A stretch of DNA of 34,332 nt from an uncultured Bacteroidia bacterium (GTDB lineage: Bacteria; Bacteroidota; Bacteroidia; Bacteroidales; F082): positions 1-34,332 of the forward strand of contig CADBGN010000019.1 of assembly GCA_902794155.1 (NCBI GenBank). The letters run 5' to 3'. Under the pieces are notes generated by a model. It saw nothing but the letters and a program-made list of their open reading frames with translations, did no database searches and was not told the DNA's origin. Positions 25,935-33,054 of this stretch are shown here, piece by piece (the stretch's first letter is position 1; every line of letters starts with the position of its first letter). Position numbers and translations under genes: made by a program.

Positions 25935-26783
25935 TTAGTATTTTTGGGTTTTAAGTTTGAAGAATATACCGATATATAGTGCTATGGTCAGCACACAATT
26001 GATGGCAAAGCTCACCCACATCATGCTGCCAATCATGTCAGCGATGCTCTCAAGATTCGCATCTGAAATGAAATTGAAGATGTTGGAGGAAAACATTACC
26101 ACCTGCATGATGGTAGACAAAATGTAGGAAACACCCATCATGATGCCGAAGGTGGCACCTGTCTTATGGTGTTTGAACAACAGATTGCCCATCATGAAGA
26201 AACCTATGGTGAACAGGAAGCCCACAAGGTAATTCCAGACCTCTATAGTGCCAACCTTATTCATCATATTAAGTCCAAAATAATAGTCTTCTGTCAAGTT
26301 AGAAGGGTCCAAAACACCTGAAGGATCGGCAAGTTGTTTAAAGAAATCCGACATTGTGTTCATCATGCCAAAGCTTTTGATATACCTGTCAAAACCTCCT
26401 ACAGGAAGCAAAGTCAGCAGTGAGTCGATGCCATACGACACTAGTATCACAACGACGGGAGTCATGACACAGTAAAGCACATAACTCAGGTATTTCTCCC
26501 AATTGGAGACGGGCAACATAGCGTAACGTACGCCTTCACGCGGTAGGTTGATGTCGCCAAAAGCCTTAGCCGGAACGAGTATGCACGACAAGAAAGCAGC
26601 AACATAGATGACCATCCAGCGAACAAATGTCGGCATGGCGAAGCCAAACACAGCGGTCAACAACCAGGTGGCTACATTGAGGCTGCATAAGATGGCCAAG
26701 GTGATGCCGAAATTGCGGAGATACTTCTTGCCGTCCATGGCAAGGAGTTTTCCAAACCGATTGAAATTGAAGGTATTATTCAT
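25935..26783 (-). CDS. ABC-2-like membrane protein (paralogue B)
   Basis: A 282-residue membrane protein with about six hydrophobic segments and no family motif I can name firmly. Its start (MNNTFNFNRFGKLLAMD, then KKYLRNFGITL) and end (KLKTQKY) match the neighbouring 244-residue protein, so the two arose by tandem duplication. The conserved loop GDINLPREGVRYAMLP also occurs in both. It lies in the operon 3 bases before the GntR gene and 2 bases after its paralogue, so a permease role, possibly as a heterodimer with the paralogue and the ATPase at 27536-28360, fits. The insert around residues 140-180 is absent from the paralogue. Confidence 0.8.
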   Translation of the reverse strand: MNNTFNFNRFGKLLAMDGKKYLRNFGITLAILCSLNVATWLLTAVFGFAMPTFVRWMVIYVAAFLSCILVPAKAFGDINLPREGVRYAMLPVSNWEKYLSYVLYCVMTPVVVILVSYGIDSLLTLLPVGGFDRYIKSFGMMNTMSDFFKQLADPSGVLDPSNLTEDYYFGLNMMNKVGTIEVWNYLVGFLFTIGFFMMGNLLFKHHKTGATFGIMMGVSYILSTIMQVVMFSSNIFNFISDANLESIADMIGSMMWVSFAINCVLTIALYIGIFFKLKTQKY

Positions 26784-26785
26784 GG

Positions 26786-27520
26786 TTAGTATTTTTGCGT
26801 TTTGATTTTACGATACGTACCGAAATAGAAGCCACAGGCGATGACCAACATGATGGCGATGTAGATCCACAGATTGACAAGGCTGTCACTGGTGAAGAGG
26901 TATTCGAACAGACGCCAGCCATTGGTCAGCTGGAACAGCAAGACAAGGGCAAAAGAGATCAGCAAGATCCAACCAAAGGTCTTGCCCGACTTGCGGCGCT
27001 TGAAGACCATGTTACCAAACATGAAGACCGACGACTCGGCCAATGTCGTGACAATCAATGCAATAACAACAACGATAAACTCACCGAAAGAGTCGGTAGG
27101 AATCTCAAGTGGGATATAGTCAACAAAGCCGCCGAAAGGCAACGTGGTCATAAGACAGTCTACCAGCCAACTGCCTACCAAGGCGACAGTAGGCGTAAGC
27201 AAAGAGCAGTAGATGAACATGCTCAGGAATTGTTCTAAGCCTGAAGCAGGGAGCATGGCGAAGTCCACACCCTCGCGTGGCAGATTGACCTTGCCATAGA
27301 TGCGCGACGGGGCCGACATGACTGTGATGGCGATGAGGCCGAAGATGACAAATATCCGCACGAAAGACCCTATTTCAAAGTCAAAGACCAGGCTTGTCAC
27401 CCAAAACATGACCGGCATACTGATCCACACTAGCAGCGTGATGCCGAAGTTGCGGATAAAACGCTGCCAGTCGTAGGCCAGCACCTTGTTGAAACGGTTG
27501 AAATTGAATGTGTTATTCAT
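26786..27520 (-). CDS. ABC-2-like membrane protein (paralogue A)
   Basis: A 244-residue membrane protein with about six hydrophobic segments. Start MNNTFNFNRFNKVLAYD, end KIKTQKY, and the loop GKVNLPREGVDFAMLP are shared with paralogue B, which follows after 2 bases. The upstream ATPase gene ends 15 bases away. Together they look like a three-part ABC unit of one ATPase and two permeases, comparable in layout to the ytr operons of Firmicutes. Substrate unknown. Confidence 0.8.
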   Translation of the reverse strand: MNNTFNFNRFNKVLAYDWQRFIRNFGITLLVWISMPVMFWVTSLVFDFEIGSFVRIFVIFGLIAITVMSAPSRIYGKVNLPREGVDFAMLPASGLEQFLSMFIYCSLLTPTVALVGSWLVDCLMTTLPFGGFVDYIPLEIPTDSFGEFIVVVIALIVTTLAESSVFMFGNMVFKRRKSGKTFGWILLISFALVLLFQLTNGWRLFEYLFTSDSLVNLWIYIAIMLVIACGFYFGTYRKIKTQKY

Positions 27521-27535
27521 AAGGCAAGCCCTTTC

Positions 27536-28360
27536 TTATCCGAAGATTTGCTTGATGGTTTCTTTGTTCTTCATCACGGTGTTGAACAACACCTCGATGC
27601 TAATCTTGCTGTCGTAATGGTTGGGATTGCGCGTTACACTGACATAGCCACCAGGAATCATCTCGCTGTAGAGTGCCTCGGGAGCCTCATCCATGCCGTA
27701 ATCGAAATAGAGCTTGTCGGTAATCTCGCGGAACGAGGCCTTGAGCAACACCTCGTCGTGATCGAGGATGATGATGGGGTCGATAAGGTTCTCTACATCC
27801 TTCACCTGGTGGGTGGAGATGATAATGGTGCGGTTTTCCGTGGCGTGCTTGGTGATGACCTGACGGAAAAGGGTCTTCGAAGGGATGTCGAGACCATTGG
27901 TGGGCTCATCGAGGAGCAGATAGTCCGTGTTGAGCGACAGAGCCGTGGCAATCAAACATTTCTTCTGCTGACCAAAAGAGAGTTCACCGTACTTGCGTGT
28001 AGGATCCACTTCCAGTTCCTCGCAGAGTTCAAGGAAAAGCTTCTCGTCGTAGTTGGGATAGAACACGCCCAACTCACGCACATTATTAATAGGTGTGTTG
28101 TCCGGAATGGCGAAATCCTCCGAAATGAAGAAAATCTTCTGGAGGGTTTCGGGGTAGCGGTTGAAAGGTGCGATGCCGTCCACCTCGCAGGCGCCTGCTG
28201 CAGGCTTCTGCAAACCGCTGATGAGTTTCAGCAGGGAGGTCTTCCCCACTCCGTTTTCGCCCAAAAGGCCGTAGATGTTGCCTTTCTCAAAGCAAAGGCT
28301 GATGTTTTTGAAGACGGGCTGACTCTTGTAGCCGAAGTCTAAGTTCTTGATTTCAATCAT
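27536..28360 (-). CDS. ABC transporter ATP-binding protein, first gene of the operon
   Basis: A 274-residue ATPase. Walker A GENGVGKT at 34-41, signature LSFGQQKK near 127-134, Walker B YLLLDEPTNGLD near 146-157, switch histidine in IISTH. The C-terminal 60-70 residues extend past the ATPase core, as in BcrA/YtrB-like proteins. It opens the six-gene operon, with a clear promoter 44-73 bases upstream. It probably drives the two paralogous membrane proteins that follow. Antibiotic or cell-envelope stress export is common for such loci but is not shown here. Confidence 0.92.
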   Translation of the reverse strand: MIEIKNLDFGYKSQPVFKNISLCFEKGNIYGLLGENGVGKTSLLKLISGLQKPAAGACEVDGIAPFNRYPETLQKIFFISEDFAIPDNTPINNVRELGVFYPNYDEKLFLELCEELEVDPTRKYGELSFGQQKKCLIATALSLNTDYLLLDEPTNGLDIPSKTLFRQVITKHATENRTIIISTHQVKDVENLIDPIIILDHDEVLLKASFREITDKLYFDYGMDEAPEALYSEMIPGGYVSVTRNPNHYDSKISIEVLFNTVMKNKETIKQIFG

Positions 28361-28373
28361 GTTGTTATATTTT

Positions 28374-28401
28374 GTGTTAGTGTATTAGTCAAATAGAACA
28401 C
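28374..28401. promoter_or_regulatory. Candidate operator: GTGTT/AACAC inverted repeat
   Basis: GTGTT at 28374-28378 and AACAC at 28397-28401 are inverted repeats 18 bases apart, placed just downstream of the -7 box, across the expected transcription start of the ABC operon. The position suits a repressor site for the GntR protein encoded in the operon. Five-base arms are weak evidence. Confidence 0.3.
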
Positions 28402-28403
28402 TG

Positions 28404-28433
28404 CAAAAGTACAACAATTTTCATTACTGTCAA
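28404..28433 (-). promoter_or_regulatory. Bacteroidetes-type promoter of the ABC operon
   Basis: On the minus strand, TTG (28431-28433) is followed after exactly 19 bases by TACTTTTG (28404-28411), a full match to the TAnnTTTG -7 box. The first start codon (28360) is 43 bases downstream of the box. Confidence 0.75.
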
Positions 28434-28450
28434 GAAAAAAGTGGATTTTT

Positions 28451-28490
28451 TTGAAAAAAAATGAAAAAAAGATTCCCGCTGCGCGGGAAT
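28451..28490 (-). terminator. Rho-independent terminator of the radical SAM operon
   Basis: Read on the minus strand, the hairpin ATTCCCGC-GCA-GCGGGAAT (28472-28490) is followed at once by C and two long T-runs (28451-28470). It is also the left end of the larger inverted-repeat element at 28471-28605. Confidence 0.85.
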
Positions 28491-28605
28491 GGAGGGTGGG
28501 TCATTACTTAATATGCGGCGGCTTGAGAAGTCTACAATGCGTAGAATCCACCAGCCGCCGCGATATTACACACTTATAAACCTCCATTCCCCGCAGGGGA
28601 ATCTC
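28471..28605 (-). repeat. Nested inverted-repeat element, possible structured RNA or MITE-like unit
   Basis: The outer ends 28471-28495 and 28581-28605 are near-perfect reverse complements of each other (GGAATGGAGG / CCTCCATTCC plus most of GATTCCC), and each end is itself a small hairpin. Inside, 28509-28523 pairs with 28553-28568 (CGGCGGCT / AGCCGCCG plus AATAT / ATATT), enclosing a third hairpin TCTAC-AATGC-GTAGA at 28531-28545. The element begins right at the radical SAM stop codon and ends in its terminator, so on the minus strand it forms a highly folded 3' untranslated region. No target-site duplication is evident. Confidence 0.7.
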
Positions 28606-29652
28606 CTACTTTAACTTATTATAATGGCAAACCATCATCTCCCCCTTGTCTTTCGCATGCAGGTGCATCGCGCCGCCAAGGCAGTTCTTATACACCTTGC
28701 AGTCGGCGCAAGGGCCTTGTTTCATCCATTCACGGTCGCGGAAAGGTTGGAAACGGTTTTCCCAGATATCAAGGAAGTCATCTTGGTAGATATTGCCCTG
28801 CACATAGCTGCGGTCGATGTTGGGGCAAGCGGAGATGGAGCCGTCAATTAGGACAGAACCGATGGTGATCCCTGCGTGGCAGAAATAATACCAATCGCGA
28901 ACTTTGCGTTCGTATGGGCCCACGTAGGCCTCGCAACTGAACATGCAATCGATTTTCCCCTCTTTTCGGGTGGCTACGATGAAATCCATCATTTGGCGGA
29001 GTTGCTCGTTACTGAGCTGCAAGCCATCATCGGCAGCAGCACGGCCAATCGGAGCGATGGTGAACAGACGCCAAGCCTTCACTTTATGTTCAATAAGCAT
29101 CTGCTTGATGGCTTCCAGTTCGCCGAAGTTCATCGGACTGACGCAAGTGACAATATCGTATGTGGGCAGACGTTTCTCGTTGGCAATCAAGTCGATGGCA
29201 CGAAGGGCGTGGTCGAAGCTGCCTTGACGCTTACGAAAGGCATCATGCGTTTCACGTAAACCGTCGAGGCTGATGGTGATGCTACACATTCCAGCCTTCA
29301 TCAGTTTCTCATGCATGGCCTCGTCGTAGGCATAGCCGTTGCTGACGATGCCCCATGGAAAGCCGTGCTGCCGAAGTTGTCGACCACAATCGGCCAAGTC
29401 GGGGCGAACCAAAGGCTCGCCACCCGTGATAACCACCAGGACAGAATTGCGTTTGTATTTGGTTTCCAATGGCTTAATCGCGTTCAAGAAGTCCTCAAAA
29501 GGCATGTCCTTATATCGTGACGAAGCCAAACAATCAGAGCCGCAGTGCTGGCAATTAAGGTTGCAGCGTTGCGTGCACTCCCAAAAGAGATAATTCAACT
29601 CATGGAGTTGGGTCTCTTTCTTGCGAAAATAGTTATGGAAGGCTTGGAGCAT
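28606..29652 (-). CDS. Radical SAM/SPASM enzyme of the rSAM/lipoprotein system
   Basis: A 348-residue radical SAM protein. The iron-sulfur motif CxxxCxxC is at Cys30, Cys34 and Cys37 (RCNLNCQHC), with extra Cys26 and Cys41 nearby. The SAM-binding GGEP motif is near residue 77. A C-terminal SPASM region carries YFCHAG, SACPNID, CADCKVYKNCLGG and VCHYN, enough cysteines for two auxiliary clusters. This matches, as I recall it, the TIGR04133 family, which occurs beside small putative lipoproteins (TIGR04134); the reaction is unknown. The lipoprotein gene ends 15 bases upstream, making an operon. SPASM enzymes usually modify peptides, so the neighbouring lipoproteins are the likely substrates. 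Confidence 0.9.
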   Translation of the reverse strand: MLQAFHNYFRKKETQLHELNYLFWECTQRCNLNCQHCGSDCLASSRYKDMPFEDFLNAIKPLETKYKRNSVLVVITGGEPLVRPDLADCGRQLRQHGFPWGIVSNGYAYDEAMHEKLMKAGMCSITISLDGLRETHDAFRKRQGSFDHALRAIDLIANEKRLPTYDIVTCVSPMNFGELEAIKQMLIEHKVKAWRLFTIAPIGRAAADDGLQLSNEQLRQMMDFIVATRKEGKIDCMFSCEAYVGPYERKVRDWYYFCHAGITIGSVLIDGSISACPNIDRSYVQGNIYQDDFLDIWENRFQPFRDREWMKQGPCADCKVYKNCLGGAMHLHAKDKGEMMVCHYNKLK

Positions 29653-29667
29653 TATCGGCCAAACACT

Positions 29668-30054
29668 TTACTGTTTGTTTTCTAGTTTGATGTCCAAAGC
29701 GCTGAGATCGGAATCAGAAAACACTGTCGTGTCCAAAGGTATGAAATTTCCATCAGCATCATTGACCTTGAGGATAAAGCTTGCCCCGTAACGGCAGTTA
29801 CCCCACTGAAGTATCTCAAAATACCCATTGCTATCCGTCTCAGCAGTGATATAATCATAGTTTGTGTCAAGATTTCGAGAACTCAACTTAATGCCTTCAA
29901 GCGGTTGCCCCGTCACCTTGTCGGTCACATACCCGCTCAAAACGATTTCACATCGATCTGTGCTTGGCACGCCATAGCAGGCCTGCATGATGAACATCAC
30001 CGTAGTGAGTGCCGAGGCTTTCATTAGCCCCCTTAACCATCTGTAGATTTTCAT
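29668..30054 (-). CDS. rSAM-associated putative lipoprotein with carboxypeptidase-regulatory-like domain
   Basis: A 128-residue exported protein. The N-terminus has a basic, Trp-containing start (MKIYRWLRGLMKAS), the hydrophobic ALTTVMFIM, and lipobox MQAC with Cys26, followed by YGVP. Residues about 35-125 form a carboxypeptidase-regulatory-like Ig fold (SGYVTDKVTGQPLEGIKLSS, DSNGYFEI, ending LDIKLENKQ). It lies 15 bases upstream of the radical SAM gene and has its own promoter (30076-30105). This fits the rSAM/lipoprotein family. The nearly invariant segment shared with the 66-residue neighbour (ALTTVMFxMQACYGxP) is probably what the enzyme or export machinery recognises. Confidence 0.87.
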   Translation of the reverse strand: MKIYRWLRGLMKASALTTVMFIMQACYGVPSTDRCEIVLSGYVTDKVTGQPLEGIKLSSRNLDTNYDYITAETDSNGYFEILQWGNCRYGASFILKVNDADGNFIPLDTTVFSDSDLSALDIKLENKQ

Positions 30055-30075
30055 AACGTCATAGTTTAGTTGCTA

Positions 30076-30105
30076 CAAAAGTATACAGAAATGCAATAAA
30101 AACAA
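30076..30105 (-). promoter_or_regulatory. Bacteroidetes-type promoter of the lipoprotein-rSAM operon
   Basis: On the minus strand TTG (30103-30105) stands 19 bases before TACTTTTG (30076-30083), the same boxes and spacing as at 28404-28433. The start codon at 30054 is 21 bases downstream of the -7 box, so the leader is very short. Confidence 0.75.
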
Positions 30106-30119
30106 CACATTTCTACTGC

Positions 30120-30188
30120 ATTACAAACTATTTCAGAAAACCATCGCTGATTATCAGACGTTTATTAAAACCGATTACAAACTATTTC
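30120..30188. repeat. Two direct 15-bp repeats between the lipoprotein genes
   Basis: ATTACAAACTATTTC occurs at 30120-30134 and again at 30174-30188 (54 bases apart), in the 165-base gap between the two lipoprotein genes. The copies lie upstream of the 30076-30105 promoter as read on the minus strand. They may be regulator sites or a footprint of the gene duplication. Confidence 0.6.
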
Positions 30189-30219
30189 TGGACCAACGAG
30201 GGATCTTTTCAGAATATCT

Positions 30220-30420
30220 TTATATCTCAGCCTGAACTAAAGTATCAGCCACCGGCGTCTCGACCGGAGTCTCGGGAGCCATAGCCTCATCACTCATTTC
30301 CATCGGATCGGGCATATCCTGATCACGATAGGGAGCGCCATAACAAGCTTGCATGACGAACATCACAGTCGTCAAGGCAGAGGCTCTCAAAAGCCATCTG
30401 AACCATTTGTATGATCTCAT
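30220..30420 (-). CDS. Minimal rSAM-associated lipoprotein (66 aa)
   Basis: A 66-residue protein whose first 30 residues match the 128-residue neighbour: basic, Trp-containing start (MRSYKWFRWLLRAS), ALTTVMFVM, lipobox MQAC with Cys26, then YGAPYRD. Unlike the neighbour it has no Ig fold, only an acidic Met/Pro/Glu-rich tail of about 35 residues ending LVQAEI. It is preceded by a good promoter and separated from the next lipoprotein gene by 165 bases. It looks like a second, minimal substrate of the radical SAM enzyme. A degraded copy is the alternative, but the intact lipobox, promoter and clean stop argue for a functional gene. Confidence 0.78.
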   Translation of the reverse strand: MRSYKWFRWLLRASALTTVMFVMQACYGAPYRDQDMPDPMEMSDEAMAPETPVETPVADTLVQAEI

Positions 30421-30446
30421 AACGCGCGTTTTTATAGATTACGTTG

Positions 30447-30476
30447 CAAATTTATACAAAATACTTGAAATGCAAA
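30447..30476 (-). promoter_or_regulatory. Bacteroidetes-type promoter of the 66-aa lipoprotein gene
   Basis: On the minus strand TTTG (30473-30476) is 18 bases before TAAATTTG (30447-30454), a full TAnnTTTG match. The start codon at 30420 is 26 bases downstream of the -7 box. The promoter lies in the 76-base gap after the CotH-like gene. Confidence 0.65.
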
Positions 30477-30496
30477 CAATTATCAAAAAAACTTTT

Positions 30497-32359
30497 CTAA
30501 TATTTGACAAACCGATGCACATGCGGGCCAATCTTGACGACATACACACCAGACCGCATTTCCGAGCCCAACACAATCTCCTGACAAGCAGACAGATAGC
30601 TTTTTCCGCCCAAGATCACGCGACCCATGACATCGCAGAGCACGAATTCCGTCTCACGCGAGCGTCCATCCAACATTTTGATGTTTACGACATCTTCCGT
30701 CGGATTGGGATAGATGACAAAGTCATCCGTATTCGACTGGTAATCGTGAATTTTGCATGGCTCGTATGCCTCGTACACGTTAAGATAGTCCTCTACCCTG
30801 TCTTGAAGGAAATCTCTGACAAGCGAAACGCCCCAATACCAATAGTCGTTGGTCATCGGATTGCCAAAACGATGCACCTGATTAGGAACCTCGGGCTCCA
30901 ATGTAGACACTATGCTTTCAAAATAAGTTGAAACGGATTCAAACTGCAAGTTGCTGTTGCACAAATCATAAATGCGTTCGCGGAATTTTAGTTTGAAATC
31001 ATTGTTCTCCAATAGACGCCTGAAAAGCAGCGTTGACTTGCCGCCCGTATGCCATCTGTCGTTCGGGCCATAACAAGCATTGCCAAAAACATCGTAGTCC
31101 TCTTTCAACAAAGCATCATCACCATCGAAAAAAATAAAGCGCCACTTGTTGTCGTTGGCTTGCCAACATCGCATATTGTTCGCCGGCCAATCGGCATTGG
31201 CGATAAAGGTCTCAAGGATTTGGTAGTCAATGAAATTGTCGATGTCAATAACAGAGCCGACATGGGCATAGTTGAGGCTGTCGGAAAGGTCGGCATCCTC
31301 GAGCCAATCCAGCAACTGCAAAAACTGTGAGCAGTCGCCCGACTCCTCTTCAAGGACCCATTCCCAATTTTGGCCTTCAAAACCATTTCCACAAAGGATA
31401 TTGCACTTCTCAGGCGCGATGGCGAAATGATCCTCGAGATAGTGGTCGTCGAGCTTCTCTTGAAGAAAATAGATTCCCCAGTATTCACCATTGAGATATA
31501 CCACCACCGGCCTTGAGTTGGCCGCTTCCAATCCCAATTCCAGCGCCATACGGTTGGCAACATAATCCTGCACCCCAGTACCAGGCCAAAGGGTTGAGAA
31601 AGGTTTGAGTACCATGTGTTTGAAGCTCTTGATTTGGGTTGTCTCAAAGAAGCGGCCTTTAAAGCGTTTCTTGCCATATTCCTCGCGCGCATAGAGCTTC
31701 ATTCCTTTGGCGTAGGCCTTCCTCGCACGGTTGCCGTGTGTCCGCAGGCCACATTGCTGGTTGACACTCTCCCCATGGGGCAGATAAAACTCCACGTTGG
31801 CCAAGCGTTCCCATTCAATGCCATGTTCGTAATAGTTACCCGTCCAGTCGGGATAGTCGGGGTTGAATAATGCCCCAGGAACGAAAATACCCGTGTCATA
31901 GTCGAATAAAGAGAGCGAATCGCAGCAAACTGACACTACTGCAAAACCATGATGGTCACAGCCCAAACTATGAATGAAATAGGTATGGGTCACCACTTCA
32001 GAAATGCGCTGACCTTCATCATCGAAGGCAGCAGCACGGATAACGATGGCATGTCGAACGGAATCAGGCTCATAGGGCTCGAAAACCGGCGCAATAGGAA
32101 GCGTATAAATGTCGGAAGTGGAATAAAGATGCTCGTCGAGAAACAAGGGGGCTTCGTAGAGTTTGGAATTCGCAGTGGGCGTATCGCCATTGGTGGTATA
32201 GCGGATTTGACGTTCCCAATCGTTGCAGCTCAAAAAGAGCGCAAACGATTCATTGTAGAACCCGCCTGGCTGCGAGAAGAGGACCTCGGTCTGGGCAAAA
32301 AGCTCAACACGAAGAGCCGATAGCACGAACAGAAGCCATATTCCTCTCCTCCACGACAT
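30497..32359 (-). CDS. T9SS-exported CotH-kinase-like protein
   Basis: A 620-residue exported protein. Signal peptide about 1-23 (LLFVLSALRVELFAQ); a chitobiase/Fn3-associated domain about 28-130 (IRYTTNGDTPT, HTYFIHS); a CotH-like kinase domain about 180-500 with RTHGNRARKAYAKGMKLYAR, NGEYWGIYFLQEKLDDHY and the acidic motif WRFIFFDGDDALL; and a T9SS sorting domain about 545-620 (IYPNPTEDVVNI, ending RFVKY). CotH proteins of Bacillus phosphorylate spore coat proteins; the role of Bacteroidetes secreted homologues is not known. The gene starts 5 bases after the stop of a membrane-protein gene, so it is the third gene of that operon. ATP outside the cell is a puzzle for an exported kinase. Confidence 0.88.
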   Translation of the reverse strand: MSWRRGIWLLFVLSALRVELFAQTEVLFSQPGGFYNESFALFLSCNDWERQIRYTTNGDTPTANSKLYEAPLFLDEHLYSTSDIYTLPIAPVFEPYEPDSVRHAIVIRAAAFDDEGQRISEVVTHTYFIHSLGCDHHGFAVVSVCCDSLSLFDYDTGIFVPGALFNPDYPDWTGNYYEHGIEWERLANVEFYLPHGESVNQQCGLRTHGNRARKAYAKGMKLYAREEYGKKRFKGRFFETTQIKSFKHMVLKPFSTLWPGTGVQDYVANRMALELGLEAANSRPVVVYLNGEYWGIYFLQEKLDDHYLEDHFAIAPEKCNILCGNGFEGQNWEWVLEEESGDCSQFLQLLDWLEDADLSDSLNYAHVGSVIDIDNFIDYQILETFIANADWPANNMRCWQANDNKWRFIFFDGDDALLKEDYDVFGNACYGPNDRWHTGGKSTLLFRRLLENNDFKLKFRERIYDLCNSNLQFESVSTYFESIVSTLEPEVPNQVHRFGNPMTNDYWYWGVSLVRDFLQDRVEDYLNVYEAYEPCKIHDYQSNTDDFVIYPNPTEDVVNIKMLDGRSRETEFVLCDVMGRVILGGKSYLSACQEIVLGSEMRSGVYVVKIGPHVHRFVKY

Positions 32360-32364
32360 CTCCC

Positions 32365-33054
32365 CTACTTTTTAATGCTCAAAATCACGCCTAAAGCCAC
32401 GCCGAGCAAGGCTGCAAACAGCACCTGAAGCGTAGGCGGAAGCAGGAAAGTGATGGTATGGGCAGGATACCAGAACAACGGGATGGTCTTGGCAAAGACA
32501 AAACCATATTGGATGTCCCAGTTGATTTTCTTTGAAAGCGTCTCTCTGATTTTCAATTTGTTACCAAAGAAACCACCTAACGAGCCACCCGTCTCAGCAA
32601 TATGGATATCTGTAATCTTGTGGAAGGTCATGAAGACTGGGGCAAACAGGGTGTTCATCAGTACGCTGACGCACAAAGCCACAAAAGCCTTGCCCCAGCT
32701 GAGGTCGCCTGCAAACCATTCTGCTGCTTTTCCGTTGAGATGGAAGCCACCATCAAGCAAAGCCACCGTACCCGTCTTGAAGATGGTCATGGCTGAGGCA
32801 ATGACCACACCCAACACACCCCAAACCAGCATCTTGGGCAAGAGGCCGAAGCCTTTTTTCATGTACATGCCTTCGCGGATACGCAAGGCCAGCATCTCAC
32901 CAAAGGTGCCAAGGATGGCAAACTTGAAGAAACTCATCAACAAGCCATGGTTTTTGGTGGTCGTGTTGAACCATTCCCATGCTCCCGGGATGAAGGCGAA
33001 GCCGCACACCACGGCGGCAACGATAATCAATGTAATAACATCCGCTTTTTTCAT
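32365..33054 (-). CDS. Conserved multi-pass membrane protein, function unknown
   Basis: A 229-residue protein with about five membrane segments. The start at 33054 (MKKADVITLIIVAAVV) is chosen over an in-frame upstream ATG at 33129 because it overlaps the stop of the upstream gene as ATGA and begins with a membrane segment; the upstream 25 residues are Arg-rich and lie inside the neighbour's coding region. Striking stretches are FKFAILGTFGEMLALRIREG, APVFMTFHKITDIHIAETGG and NWDIQYGFVFAKTIPLFWYP. I do not recognise a named family with confidence; a distant Mpv17/PMP22-like fold is one thought. It precedes the CotH-like gene by 5 bases. Confidence 0.8.
   Translation of the reverse strand: MKKADVITLIIVAAVVCGFAFIPGAWEWFNTTTKNHGLLMSFFKFAILGTFGEMLALRIREGMYMKKGFGLLPKMLVWGVLGVVIASAMTIFKTGTVALLDGGFHLNGKAAEWFAGDLSWGKAFVALCVSVLMNTLFAPVFMTFHKITDIHIAETGGSLGGFFGNKLKIRETLSKKINWDIQYGFVFAKTIPLFWYPAHTITFLLPPTLQVLFAALLGVALGVILSIKK

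Noticed and set aside
27548-28342. Open frame of 264 codons on the plus strand opposite the first ABC ATPase
   Set aside because: The minus-strand frame has complete Walker A, signature and Walker B motifs. The antisense product resembles nothing.
28471-28605. CRISPR or tRNA reading of the repeated hairpins
   Set aside because: Only two inverted, not direct, repeats exist, with no spacer series and no cloverleaf or anticodon arm.
30220-30420. The 66-residue lipoprotein as a pseudogene
   Set aside because: It lacks the Ig domain of its paralogue but keeps an intact lipobox, a good promoter and a normal stop, and no remnant of the Ig domain is visible downstream.
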